A stretch of 64,000 nucleotides of DNA from JBFMDN01 sp040753915 (lineage in GTDB: Bacteria > Desulfobacterota > Desulfomonilia > Desulfomonilales > Desulfomonilaceae). Below the pieces are notes generated by a model. The model made no database searches and was not told the origin of the DNA. It saw only the letters and a list, made by a program, of their open reading frames with translations. How positions within the stretch are numbered: the first letter of the stretch is position 1; the number at the start of each line of letters is the position of its first letter. The position numbers were made by a program, and so were the translations under genes. The DNA is taken from the NCBI GenBank assembly GCA_040753915.1, contig JBFMDN010000027.1, positions 1 to 64,000 on the forward strand, in the 5' to 3' direction. Below, one piece after another: positions 54,233-62,335 of the stretch.

Positions 54233-54691
54233 TCACCCGTACGAGGGAGCCACGTCTTTGAGAGTTCTCTCAGAGAGAAAAGTCTCATAGTTGTAGATCA
54301 GTCTCTGGACCACTGCTTCGGCTAACCGTTTGAAGAATGTCATGCCGCTTGCGGTATCTTTCTCGAGTATTTTCAGGAGCTTGTCATTATCAATTTTCAC
54401 TACCTTGCTGTGGAAAACACACTGCGCGGTAGCTGTGTAAGTAGGTCGGTCAACTAACCCAGTCCATCCGAAAGCCTCGCCTGGGACGCTGACCGTGTAG
54501 GTTATTTCAGATTGCGTTCCGATGGAGAGTCGAACCCTCCCTTCAACGAGGATGTAGAAGTGCCGTGCGGGAGCGCCAGCCTCAAAAATGAATGTGCCTG
54601 GTTCGTAGGACTCTTCGACCGTGATCTTGGAGATCTCGTTCGCAGTCTCTGGGCTCATATCCTTGAACAGGTTTGCTTCCTGGATAATCAT
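54233..54691 (-). CDS. Cyclic-nucleotide-binding (Crp-like) effector domain protein
   Basis: A 152-residue protein consisting of one cNMP-binding beta-roll (about 5-120): LFKDMSPETANEISKITVEE, FIFEAGAPARHFYILVEGRV, then SVPGEAFGWTGLVDRPTYTA where the phosphate-binding cassette would be; the canonical Arg of that cassette is not clear. No DNA-binding helix-turn-helix is present, so it is not a full Crp. It may be a sensor partner. The frame continues 52 codons upstream, but AAAGGA before this ATG fixes the start. Confidence 0.8.
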   Translation of the reverse strand: MIIQEANLFKDMSPETANEISKITVEESYEPGTFIFEAGAPARHFYILVEGRVRLSIGTQSEITYTVSVPGEAFGWTGLVDRPTYTATAQCVFHSKVVKIDNDKLLKILEKDTASGMTFFKRLAEAVVQRLIYNYETFLSERTLKDVAPSYG

Positions 54692-54839
54692 AGGATTGTC
54701 CTTTCGTTGGAAGACGCTAGCGCATTCGGGTTGAATTCGAACAGATCCCTCTTCCTTCTCACTCTTCTGGTTCAGGTTGCTCTTCTTTGTCGCGGTTCCT
54801 CCTTTGCCGGTCTTTGAGTCGGCTCTGCTCGCAAACTTT

Positions 54840-55055
54840 CTAGGCAAAGTCCTGAAACAACCTTTCGGACGCCTTTACTCTTTCAGCAGCGGTTTTGCGC
54901 AGGGGATCATCCATGATGTCCCTTCTTTCAACCTCAGGAATTACCCAGACCGATTGATAGTTCACCGCTCCCAGCTTCTCGACATGCCTCCAAACGGACA
55001 CTCTTGTCCGTGAGGGACGTGACGGCAGTGCATATGAACAAAACAGCCTTCTCAT
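54840..55055 (-). pseudogene. ChrB N-terminal-domain-like fragment
   Basis: A 71-codon frame containing LPSRPSRTRVSVWRHVEKLG, then AVNYQSVWVIPEVERRD, similar to the start of ChrB/PaaX-like proteins (LPxxPSxxRVxVWRxLxxLGA). It ends after about 70 residues and no ribosome site is seen, so it is probably a remnant. Alternatively a small stand-alone domain. Confidence 0.4.
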
Positions 55056-55470
55056 GTAATCATTGTTATCTTGAGTGCCATGAGAGTCAAGTGGAACTTC
55101 ATTCTGTCTGAGTCGAGTCAGTTATGAGCAAAGGAAAGCTGGTTGTGCTCCTGGGCCGCAAGTGCCGGCTACGACCTGAGGATCGTATTTGAAATGGTAA
55201 ATTATGAGGGCTCGGAGGCCATTCTCTTGCAGACGGTGGGAACCCACGACGAAGTATATTGAAAGTCTGGTTCCGCTTCAGGGTGCAATAAAACCTGACC
55301 GAAACCCACATGAGTCCACCCTTAACCGTTCACGTGCACTCATTCACTCGCGGCCTGCCCCCGCTACAGGGCCGGGTGCAAAGACACTGTGATGATCCAG
55401 ATGAGACGGGGCAATCGGGAAGTCTTATCTGCAGCATCTGAAGGCCTCACTTGATCGATACTGCCATCAT

Positions 55471-55564
55471 GGGAAGGTCTTGTCCCTTGATCTGAATCAT
55501 GTACTCTGCAGTGAGGAGGATGAGACGGTGGCGAAGGGAAAGGCAAGAAACAAGGGCTGACCCC
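55471..55564 (+). repeat. Repeat pair of the AAGAAACAAG-CTGACCCC family, left copy
   Basis: GGTCTTGTCCCTTGATCTGA, then ATCATGTACTCTGCAGTGAGGA without its last base and GCAAGAAACAAGGGCTGACCCC without its last two. A near-identical block lies at 56752-56820. The two direct copies bracket the molybdopterin-oxidoreductase remnant and the monooxygenase gene. Nothing else was found in 55056-55577. Confidence 0.6.
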
Positions 55565-55577
55565 GAGGAGGAAGACC

Positions 55578-55826
55578 ATGGGAACGCATTCCCGCATAGT
55601 TAGACCGTCGTCCCGGGGCTGTTATGGAGTCTGTCAGGTATTGGTCCATATTGAAGGCAATAGGATCGTTCGAGTTACCAGGGACCCGGATAGTCCCACC
55701 AGTCGGGGGTTTATATGTCCCAAAGGCAGGGCCGCGCCGGAAATGCTCTACCACCCGGATCGATTAAAATTCCCGATGCGTCGCGCTGGCGCTCGCGGGA
55801 AAAATAGGTGGGCGCGGATCTCTTGA
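55578..55826 (+). pseudogene. Molybdopterin oxidoreductase, N-terminal remnant
   Basis: The 82 codons match the first 4Fe-4S segment of bis-MGD oxidoreductases: RGCYGVCQVLVHIEGNRIV, VTRDPDSPTSRGFICPKGRA, PEMLYHPDRLKFPMRRAGAR. The first of the four cluster cysteines is replaced by Ser (SSRGCYGVC). The frame stops at TGA exactly where relatives read Trp in RISWDEAL. No catalytic domain follows; 55827-56200 holds only degraded DNA. GAGGAGGAAG precedes the ATG, so a short peptide could still be made. Confidence 0.7.
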
Positions 55827-56200
55827 GATCGCGCAGAGGGTTCGTCATTTGAGGAGCGACACAATTTTGGTTGACCGAGGGGCGCGCGGTAAAGTACGCT
55901 CATAAACGGGATAGGAGGAACCTTTGCAGTCACATGAGGCAGATTTTGCCCGAGCCAAGTCTGGGCGCATCTTTGAGGCTTCATCTGTCTCAGGCGGACA
56001 CTGCCAAGACCGGATTCCTGGGCAAGCGTAACCGGAATGGCACGACCGCCGCATGATTCCGGATTCAGGGTCTTTTATGGTTCGGGGACGCTCGCGGCAC
56101 TCCGGAGAGGGCGCGTGGCAAAATTTCCCCGGACTCTTGAAGGAATGCCTGACCGAGTACGCCATTCTCACACCGATTGGTCTATGAAAGGGGGAACATC

Positions 56201-56518
56201 ATGGCGGTCAAGGTCCTCATCACCAGGATATTCAAGAAAGACCACCTCGAAAAGGCATATCAGCCACTGATGGAGCTCAGGGCGGTAGTAACGCTTCGCA
56301 GGGGATATGTTTCCGGAGAAACCCTGGTCAGCTCGGAAGACCCGAGGAAGGTACTGGTCATCAGCCACTGGGCTACTCGGGAACGCTGGGAAGAGTGGCA
56401 GGCCGATCCGAGACGGCAAGAGTTCATACGTCGGATGGAAGAGTTATTGGAGGGCCCCGAACACGTAGAGATCTTTCTCATAGGCGCGGATCTCCCGGTG
56501 TGGGCGGAAATAGTCTAG
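56201..56518 (+). CDS. Antibiotic-biosynthesis-monooxygenase (ABM) domain protein
   Basis: A 105-residue ferredoxin-like dimeric alpha-beta-barrel protein: VKVLITRIFKKDHLEKAYQP, GYVSGETLVSSEDPRKVLVI and SHWATRERWEEWQADPRRQE are the family's layout. Members act as cofactor-free monooxygenases, heme-degrading enzymes or unknown small-molecule handlers. The start has AAAGGGGG before it and is preferred over a GTG/ATG 24 nt earlier. Adjacent to the oxidoreductase remnant. Confidence 0.8.
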   Translation: MAVKVLITRIFKKDHLEKAYQPLMELRAVVTLRRGYVSGETLVSSEDPRKVLVISHWATRERWEEWQADPRRQEFIRRMEELLEGPEHVEIFLIGADLPVWAEIV

Positions 56519-56751
56519 GCATCGCAGCGGGGATTGCCCGGCGATGGCATGGGCCGACACCCGGGGCAGTTGTCCGTGCGGACGGGTGTTCCGGGGGCAA
56601 AGGGGGAGGTTTGTCCTTTATTCGGCAGGCATCTTCTCCTGTGCTGCCAGGATAACCACAATGTCTTGACAGACCCGTTGATGGCGCCTCGAACGAGGCC
56701 GTTGCGCTGTGACAAGTGTCCGAGAAAGCTTGATCGAAATCGCTATCTTCC

Positions 56752-56820
56752 TCAGGTCTTGTGTCTTGATCTGAATCATGTACCCTGCAGTGAGGAAAGC
56801 AAGAAACAAGACCTGACCCC
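56752..56820 (+). repeat. Repeat pair of the AAGAAACAAGACCTGACCCC family, right copy
   Basis: CTCAGGTCTTG and CAAGACCTGACCCC form the two arms, with a middle (TTGATCTGAATCATGTACCC) shared with the copy at 55471. It ends only 9 nt before the ATG of the sigma-54 activator and so replaces that gene's leader and ribosome site. Confidence 0.6.
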
Positions 56821-56829
56821 AGGCTTTAC

Positions 56830-58851
56830 ATGACTTTTAAGGAACGGCTAAGAAGGCTCGGTGAGAAAGTGGATCAGCTTGCAGCCAGCATGGCCGTACA
56901 GCAGGTAACCGAGGAAATCCGGGAGACGGTGGCTGAAATCCGCCACCTTGTGAAGGATTGCGAAGGAGAGTGGACAAAGATCGCCGCAAACTTTGAAGGG
57001 GAAATCAAGGAGCTGAGGCTCACAAATGAGATGCTGCAAGCAAAGGGCGCTCTCCATGAAGCTGTCTTCGAGAATTCCGACGATGGAATAGTGATAACCA
57101 CGCGGGGAGGGAATTTCCTGGCCGTGAATCGGGGGTTTGTCCGCCTGGTCGGTTGCAAGACCAAGGAGGAGGTTCTTGCCAGAAGAATCCAGGATTTCTA
57201 TGCAAATCCCAGTCAACGTCTCCGAATGCGGCGAAAAGTGGATAGGTCCGGAGTCGCAACAAACTTTGAGCTCAAGCTTCGGCGCATCGACGGGACCGAG
57301 GTCGATACTCTCCACACCATCAATGCTCGGTTGGACACAGAGGGCCGAGTCAGCGGATATCAGGGTATCATGCGGGACATTACGGAACAGAAGCTGGCCC
57401 GAAAGGCGCTGCAAGAGGCCCGCGACGAGCTCCAGGTACGCGTCCGCGAACGCACCGCCGAACTGGCGGAAGCAAATGCCCGCCTCAGAGCTGAAATCCT
57501 TGAGAGGGCTCGTGCGCAAGAGGCCCTAATCCTCAGTGAAGAGCGGATGAGAGCGATTTTCGAGGCGGCCACAGAATGCATATTTATCAAGAATCGTTCA
57601 CTAAAGTATACGCTGGTGAACCCATATATGGCAAATCTGTTGGAACTTCCGGCAGGCGAGATTGCAGGCCGGGTCGATGAAGAACTCTTCGGCAAGGAAG
57701 CGGGACAGCACCTCAGACAGGTGGACCAGCGAGTGCTTGCGGGGGAAACGATCGAAGAAGAACATACCCGCCCAGTGAAAGGATTGCCCACAACCTTCTT
57801 GGACGTACGCTCACCTATTCGAAACAGCAAGGGGCAGATCATTGGTATATGCGGGATATCACGAAATATAACGGACCGAAGCAGGATCTTTTCCCTCAAT
57901 GAGGGTACGCCCGAGGAATACCATTCCCCTGCCATGCGTGCGGCATTGGCCAGAGCCAGCGTTGCTGCAAATTCCGATCTCATAGTGCTCATCGAAGGAG
58001 AAAGTGGCAGCGGGAAAGACTACCTGGCGCGCTACATTCACAATAACTCGAAGCGTAGTGGCGGCCCGTTTTATGCCATCAATTGTGCTGCTATTACCCA
58101 AGACCTGGCAGAATCCGAGCTGTTCGGGCATGAAGCCGGGGCATACACCGGGGCAATGAGGCGCAAACGAGGACTCGTCGAATTGGCTGAAGGTGGGACT
58201 CTGCTCTTGAACGAAATCGGGGAGTTGTCATTGCCGATACAGGCCAAATTGCTCACGTTCCTGGACACATTCTCCTTCACCCGAGTTGGTGGAGAGAGAA
58301 GTGTGACAGTCAACGTGAGAATTATGGCAGCCACGAACAGAGATTTGAGTCAAGCCGTTTCCAGGGGCGAGTTTCGGCGAGATCTCTTCTTTCGCCTGAA
58401 TGTGTTCGGCATCCGGGTACCGCCTTTGCGTGAACGGCTTGCAGATATACCAGTGTTGACGCGACAGATCGTTGGCCAACTGGCCCGAGAGCACAGGCTT
58501 ACGGCGGGATTGAGCGTTCGCCCTGAAGATATGGAAAAATTGATGCGGTACGCCTGGCCAGGAAACGTACGGGAGCTCAAGAACGTCTTGGAACGCTCAG
58601 TCATGCTTTCCGAGGGTCCGGACCTGAGGCTTGATTTCTTGGAAGTGGCAGAACCTAATCAATGTGAGTCACCCTGGACAGTGGAATTTCCTCCTTCTCC
58701 CTCCATCACATCTGCCATAGGGGAACTGAAACGCCAGTTTATAGAGTTGGCGTTGCAACGGACAGACGGCAACAAGTGTGCGGCAGCGCGCATTTTGGGA
58801 ATTTCTCGGTATGCGCTTCAGCGCCAGATGAAAGCTCTGAAGATGGGCTGA
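56830..58851 (+). CDS. PAS-PAS sigma-54-dependent transcriptional activator
   Basis: A 673-residue cytosolic activator. A short coiled N-terminus, PAS 1 (about 75-195, FENSDDGIVITTRGGNFLAV), a coiled coil, PAS 2 (about 235-355), AAA+ (about 370-600) and a Fis-type HTH (about 630-670, CAAARILGISRYALQRQMKA). Walker A is GESGSGKD at 390-397. The sigma-54 contact loop is GAYTGA instead of GAFTGA. Walker B reads GGTLLLNEIGEL, with Asn461 where Asp is usual. It probably controls the TRAP/ligase operon just downstream. There is no ribosome site, and a repeat abuts the ATG, so the true start is unsure. Confidence 0.85.
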   Translation: MTFKERLRRLGEKVDQLAASMAVQQVTEEIRETVAEIRHLVKDCEGEWTKIAANFEGEIKELRLTNEMLQAKGALHEAVFENSDDGIVITTRGGNFLAVNRGFVRLVGCKTKEEVLARRIQDFYANPSQRLRMRRKVDRSGVATNFELKLRRIDGTEVDTLHTINARLDTEGRVSGYQGIMRDITEQKLARKALQEARDELQVRVRERTAELAEANARLRAEILERARAQEALILSEERMRAIFEAATECIFIKNRSLKYTLVNPYMANLLELPAGEIAGRVDEELFGKEAGQHLRQVDQRVLAGETIEEEHTRPVKGLPTTFLDVRSPIRNSKGQIIGICGISRNITDRSRIFSLNEGTPEEYHSPAMRAALARASVAANSDLIVLIEGESGSGKDYLARYIHNNSKRSGGPFYAINCAAITQDLAESELFGHEAGAYTGAMRRKRGLVELAEGGTLLLNEIGELSLPIQAKLLTFLDTFSFTRVGGERSVTVNVRIMAATNRDLSQAVSRGEFRRDLFFRLNVFGIRVPPLRERLADIPVLTRQIVGQLAREHRLTAGLSVRPEDMEKLMRYAWPGNVRELKNVLERSVMLSEGPDLRLDFLEVAEPNQCESPWTVEFPPSPSITSAIGELKRQFIELALQRTDGNKCAAARILGISRYALQRQMKALKMG

Positions 58852-58876
58852 GCGGGTACCGCTCACTGAGGACCTC

Positions 58877-58900
58877 AGTTTGGGCGATATCGCCCAAACT
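58877..58900. promoter_or_regulatory. Perfect 24-bp palindrome, candidate activator-binding site
   Basis: AGTTTGGGCGAT followed by its exact complement. A related half-site GGGCGAAACCGCCCAAAC lies at about 58949-58966. It is not followed by a T run. The pair is located 26 nt after the sigma-54 activator gene and over 400 nt before the transporter operon, the right place for an upstream activating sequence; this is inference. Confidence 0.45.
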
Positions 58901-59212
58901 AAAGTACCTTGTGATAGTAGGAGGTTGAGGAGACAATCTCCATTTGTAGGGCGAAACCGCCCAAACCCGTGCAGGCGATGGCGCGATCCTGGCCCGAACC
59001 CGGCGTTGATGGATTCCCTCAACATCCCAACAGGATTCGCCTTTTCCTCTTCATGCCGCCAGTCGATACTACTGGCACAGAGAGTGCATAACAAATGCCC
59101 CTAATGGCTGTGGCTCACTGCCGCAAAAACAGGAACTTCGCATGCCGCGGGGCCAACGAAAGCACGGAATCACGTGCGAGTTACTTAGCATGCGCGACGC
59201 CTTGATGTGAAG

Positions 59213-59231
59213 CTTGGACACCCGATAGCGC
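59213..59231 (+). promoter_or_regulatory. Possible -24/-12 (sigma-54) promoter of the TRAP operon
   Basis: CTTGGACACCCGATAGCGC has GG and GC separated by exactly 10 nt, with partial agreement to the consensus, about 140 nt before the first gene. Chance occurrence is possible. 58852-59372 contains no gene. Confidence 0.3.
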
Positions 59232-59372
59232 AAACCTTCGAGCCAGTAAGGCTAGCGGGGGTAAAGGTCATCTTGTTGTCTCTTCCTCAAATATGTAGAC
59301 TGCATGGCCAGGGAGTCATGGTTTCTCTTATAAACCATATGTCCCAAAAAGATCTGAACCAGGAGGTGTAGC

Positions 59373-60395
59373 ATGCTGAAGAAGCGGTCTTGGGCCTTCG
59401 TCTGTGGTTGCCTAGTGGCGCTGTTGCCGGTTCTGATGGCGGCAGGTCCCGGTTATTGCGCAACTACAACGCTGACGTATTCCATTTTCTTTCCTGCCAC
59501 ACACGGCCATTGCATCTTGGCCACGGAATGGGCCAAAGAAATCGAAAAGCGCACCAACGGTGCGGTGAAGATCAACATGTTCCCGGGGGGTACCCTCACG
59601 CCTGCTGACCAGTGCTATGACGGTGTTGTGAAGGGGATATCCGACATCGGCATGTCCGTGGTCAGCTATGTCAAAGGACGGTTCCCGTTGAGCGAAGTTA
59701 TTGACCTTCCTCTGGGTTACAGAGGCGGAAGCCAAGCGACCAAGCTGTGCAACGCATATTTCGCCAAGTTTAAACCCAAGGAGTTCGACGACGTAAAGAT
59801 CATGTACTTCCACGGCCACGGTCCGGGCATTGTAAACACAAAGAAGCCCGTTGAAAAACTGGAGGACCTGAAAGGCATGAAACTGCGGTGCACGGGAACC
59901 AGCGCCAAGGTGGCGGCGGCCCTGGGCGCCACTCCTGTGCCCATGCCGCAGACAGACACCTATGACGCTCTTCAGAAAGGCGTGGTGGAGGGTGTGCTTT
60001 CACCCATCGAAGTGCTCAAGGGGTGGAAATTCGCTGAAGTGACCTCATCGACCACGCAGAATTTCGGTTCCTCTTACTCGCTGTTGTTCTTTGTAGCCAT
60101 GAACAAGAAGAAGTGGGAATCCCTGCCCAAGGATGTCCAGGAAACAATTGAGAAGATAAATCAGGAGTGGATTGAGAAAACGGCTCAACTTTGGGTGGAT
60201 CTAGACAAGGAGGGGACCGAGTTTGCTCTCTCTAAAGGACATAAGATTATTCCTCTGTCCAAAGAGGAAGATGCACGGTGGGCCAAACTGGTAGAGCCCG
60301 TCCTCCAAGAGTATGTGAAAGGAACCGAAGCCAAAGGACTCCCTGGTGCAGAAGCCCTGAAATTCTGCCAGGAATGGCTGAAAAGCAACCCCTGA
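59373..60395 (+). CDS. dctP: TRAP transporter substrate-binding protein (DctP)
   Basis: A 340-residue periplasmic receptor. A signal peptide (FVCGCLVALLPVLMAAGPGY) ends near YCATTTL. The mature part matches DctP: YSIFFPATHGHCILATEWAK, FPGGTLTPADQCYDGVVKGI, GMKLRCTGTSAKVAAALGAT with the conserved Arg that binds the carboxylate, and a NFGSSYSLLFFVAMNKKKWE domain. Substrate is probably an organic acid; the aryl-CoA ligase downstream suggests an aromatic or aryl-alkanoic acid. AGGAGGTGT precedes the ATG. First gene of the operon. Confidence 0.93.
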   Translation: MLKKRSWAFVCGCLVALLPVLMAAGPGYCATTTLTYSIFFPATHGHCILATEWAKEIEKRTNGAVKINMFPGGTLTPADQCYDGVVKGISDIGMSVVSYVKGRFPLSEVIDLPLGYRGGSQATKLCNAYFAKFKPKEFDDVKIMYFHGHGPGIVNTKKPVEKLEDLKGMKLRCTGTSAKVAAALGATPVPMPQTDTYDALQKGVVEGVLSPIEVLKGWKFAEVTSSTTQNFGSSYSLLFFVAMNKKKWESLPKDVQETIEKINQEWIEKTAQLWVDLDKEGTEFALSKGHKIIPLSKEEDARWAKLVEPVLQEYVKGTEAKGLPGAEALKFCQEWLKSNP

Positions 60396-60462
60396 CAATA
60401 TACCTCTTATCCGCCCTGATTTGACTGCATAAGTCGATCATCAGGCCGAGTGATCGCGAGCC

Positions 60463-60951
60463 ATGGTAAAGACACTATCTTCCATAGTTAGAGTCCTGTC
60501 CCGAGTGATGTATTCCATAGCCGGCCTCGCGCTGACAGCAATGATGTTGCTCACGGTCGCGGACGTGATCCTCAGGACCTTTAAGAGGCCTATAGTGGGC
60601 ACGTACGAGATTGTGGGGTTACTTGGCGCTGTAGCAATGGGTTTTGCCATCCCTCAGACCTCAAGAGTGCATGGGCATGTCCTGATGGATTTTCTCACCA
60701 CCAAGCTGCCCATCGCACTTCAAAAGGTGTTCCTGGTTCTCACCAGGTTGTTGGGGATCGCCATTTTCTTCATTATCGCGTGGAATCTCTGGGTCTTGGG
60801 AAGCGACTACGTCAGAACGGGCGAGACGACGCTGACGCTTGAGTTCCCGCTTTATCCGGCAGCGTATGGCATCGCCATATGTTGCTTCATAGAGTGCGTC
60901 GTGTTGTTCATTGAGCTGCTCGAAGTAGGAAAACAGGAAACGGAAACATGA
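60463..60951 (+). CDS. dctQ: TRAP transporter small membrane subunit (DctQ)
   Basis: A 162-residue protein with four transmembrane helices, typical of DctQ: GLALTAMMLLTVADVILRTF, VGTYEIVGLLGAVAMGFAIP, then two more pairs. It joins the large subunit to form the Na+-driven symporter. Weak ribosome site (GATCGCGAG). Its stop overlaps the DctM start in an ATGA. Confidence 0.9.
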   Translation: MVKTLSSIVRVLSRVMYSIAGLALTAMMLLTVADVILRTFKRPIVGTYEIVGLLGAVAMGFAIPQTSRVHGHVLMDFLTTKLPIALQKVFLVLTRLLGIAIFFIIAWNLWVLGSDYVRTGETTLTLEFPLYPAAYGIAICCFIECVVLFIELLEVGKQETET

Positions 60952-62249
60952 GTGTCGCGACGATAAGTATCCTGGTCATTTTGCTGCTCTTCGTTTTTTT
61001 CCTCATGGGGCTTGAGATAGGCTTCTCCATGGCTCTAGCGGGATTCATAGGTTTTGCGGCCATAGTCAATGTGAACGCCGCTCTTAACCTGGTTGCCAAG
61101 GACGTGTACGCCGTCCTGTCTTCCTATGGCTTCACGGTCATACCGATGTTCGTTCTCATGGGGCAATTGGGAGCGAGCGGCGGCGTCGCGCGGAACCTTT
61201 ATGACAGCGCCTATAAGTTCATAGGGCACATTCCCGGCGGGTTGGCAATAGGCACCGTGGCGGCAGCAACCGCTTTCAAGGCCATATGCGGCTCGTCTCC
61301 CGCCACGGCTGCAACGTTTGCCACGATTGCCGTGCCGGAAATGGATCGGTACGGGTACGATCGAAGACTGTCCTGCGGAACAGTCACGACGGTCGGCACG
61401 CTTGGAATACTCATTCCGCCGAGCGTGGTGCTTATTATTTACGGTGTTCTCACCGAAACATCCATCGGCCGCCTCTTCTTGGCAGGGATAATACCCGGCC
61501 TACTGGTGGCATTTTCTTTTGCGGCAACATTGCTCGGCTGGAGCATTCTTAATCCCAAGCTAGGGCCGAAAGGCGAGAAATCGACCTGGAAGGAACGGTT
61601 CGCGTCGCTGCCTCCTGTGATTTGGGTTCTCGTGATCTTCTTCTTGGTGGTCGGAGGGCTCATGCAAGGATTCTTCACCCCGACAGAGGCTGGAAGCGTG
61701 GGTACCTTTGCCGTCTTGTTGCTTACCTTAGCAAAAAAGGATATGGACCTGAAACGCTTTGTAAAGGCGGTGAGCGACACTCTTCGCATCGGATGCATGG
61801 TTCTGATGCTCTTGGCCGGCGCGACTATTCTGGGTCATTTCTTCGCAGTCACACGTACCCCCTTTCTGGTGGCTAGCTGGCTGGAGAGTCTCCATGTAGA
61901 CCGAAACATAATCATATTCATAATCATTGGGGTCTACCTTGTCGGCGGTTCGTTTATCGAGGATTTGGCATTCTTGATTCTGGCCACTCCCATCTTTCTG
62001 CCAGTGGTCTTGAAGCTCGGATATGATCCGGTCTGGTTTGGCATCATAATAAGCGTGGTCACAATGATAGGGGTCATTCTTCCCCCCATGGCCATTAACG
62101 CCTTCGTGGTGTCAGGGGTAACCAAGGAGCCGATTTCTACGGTGTACAAGGGGATTTACCCGTTCATCGTCGGAATGTCCATTTGCCTGCTGATTCTGGT
62201 GTTCTTTCCCCAGATTTCGCTCTGGCTTCCGAACCTGTTCATGAAATAG
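60948..62249 (+). CDS. dctM: TRAP transporter large membrane subunit (DctM)
   Basis: A 433-residue protein with about 12 helices. Conserved regions are FVLMGQLGASGGVARNLYDS, ICGSSPATAATFATIAVPEM, TLGILIPPSVVLIIYGVLTE and FFTPTEAGSVGTFAVLLLTL, all standard for DctM. It forms the ion-coupled channel that receives substrate from DctP. Overlaps dctQ by 4 nt. Confidence 0.94.
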   Translation: MSVATISILVILLLFVFFLMGLEIGFSMALAGFIGFAAIVNVNAALNLVAKDVYAVLSSYGFTVIPMFVLMGQLGASGGVARNLYDSAYKFIGHIPGGLAIGTVAAATAFKAICGSSPATAATFATIAVPEMDRYGYDRRLSCGTVTTVGTLGILIPPSVVLIIYGVLTETSIGRLFLAGIIPGLLVAFSFAATLLGWSILNPKLGPKGEKSTWKERFASLPPVIWVLVIFFLVVGGLMQGFFTPTEAGSVGTFAVLLLTLAKKDMDLKRFVKAVSDTLRIGCMVLMLLAGATILGHFFAVTRTPFLVASWLESLHVDRNIIIFIIIGVYLVGGSFIEDLAFLILATPIFLPVVLKLGYDPVWFGIIISVVTMIGVILPPMAINAFVVSGVTKEPISTVYKGIYPFIVGMSICLLILVFFPQISLWLPNLFMK

Positions 62250-62335
62250 GTGTGCGTCTTTGAGTCAGGTTCCTCAACGATGGTGGGCTTTTGCAAAACG
62301 GTGAGGTCCTGGTTAGTTACTTCTGTGAGGAGAAA

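Noticed and set aside
55812..55829. Selenocysteine at the UGA ending the molybdopterin oxidoreductase fragment
   Set aside because: Relatives have Trp, not Cys, at this codon, the frame decays right after it, and no catalytic domain follows; a nonsense mutation is the better reading.
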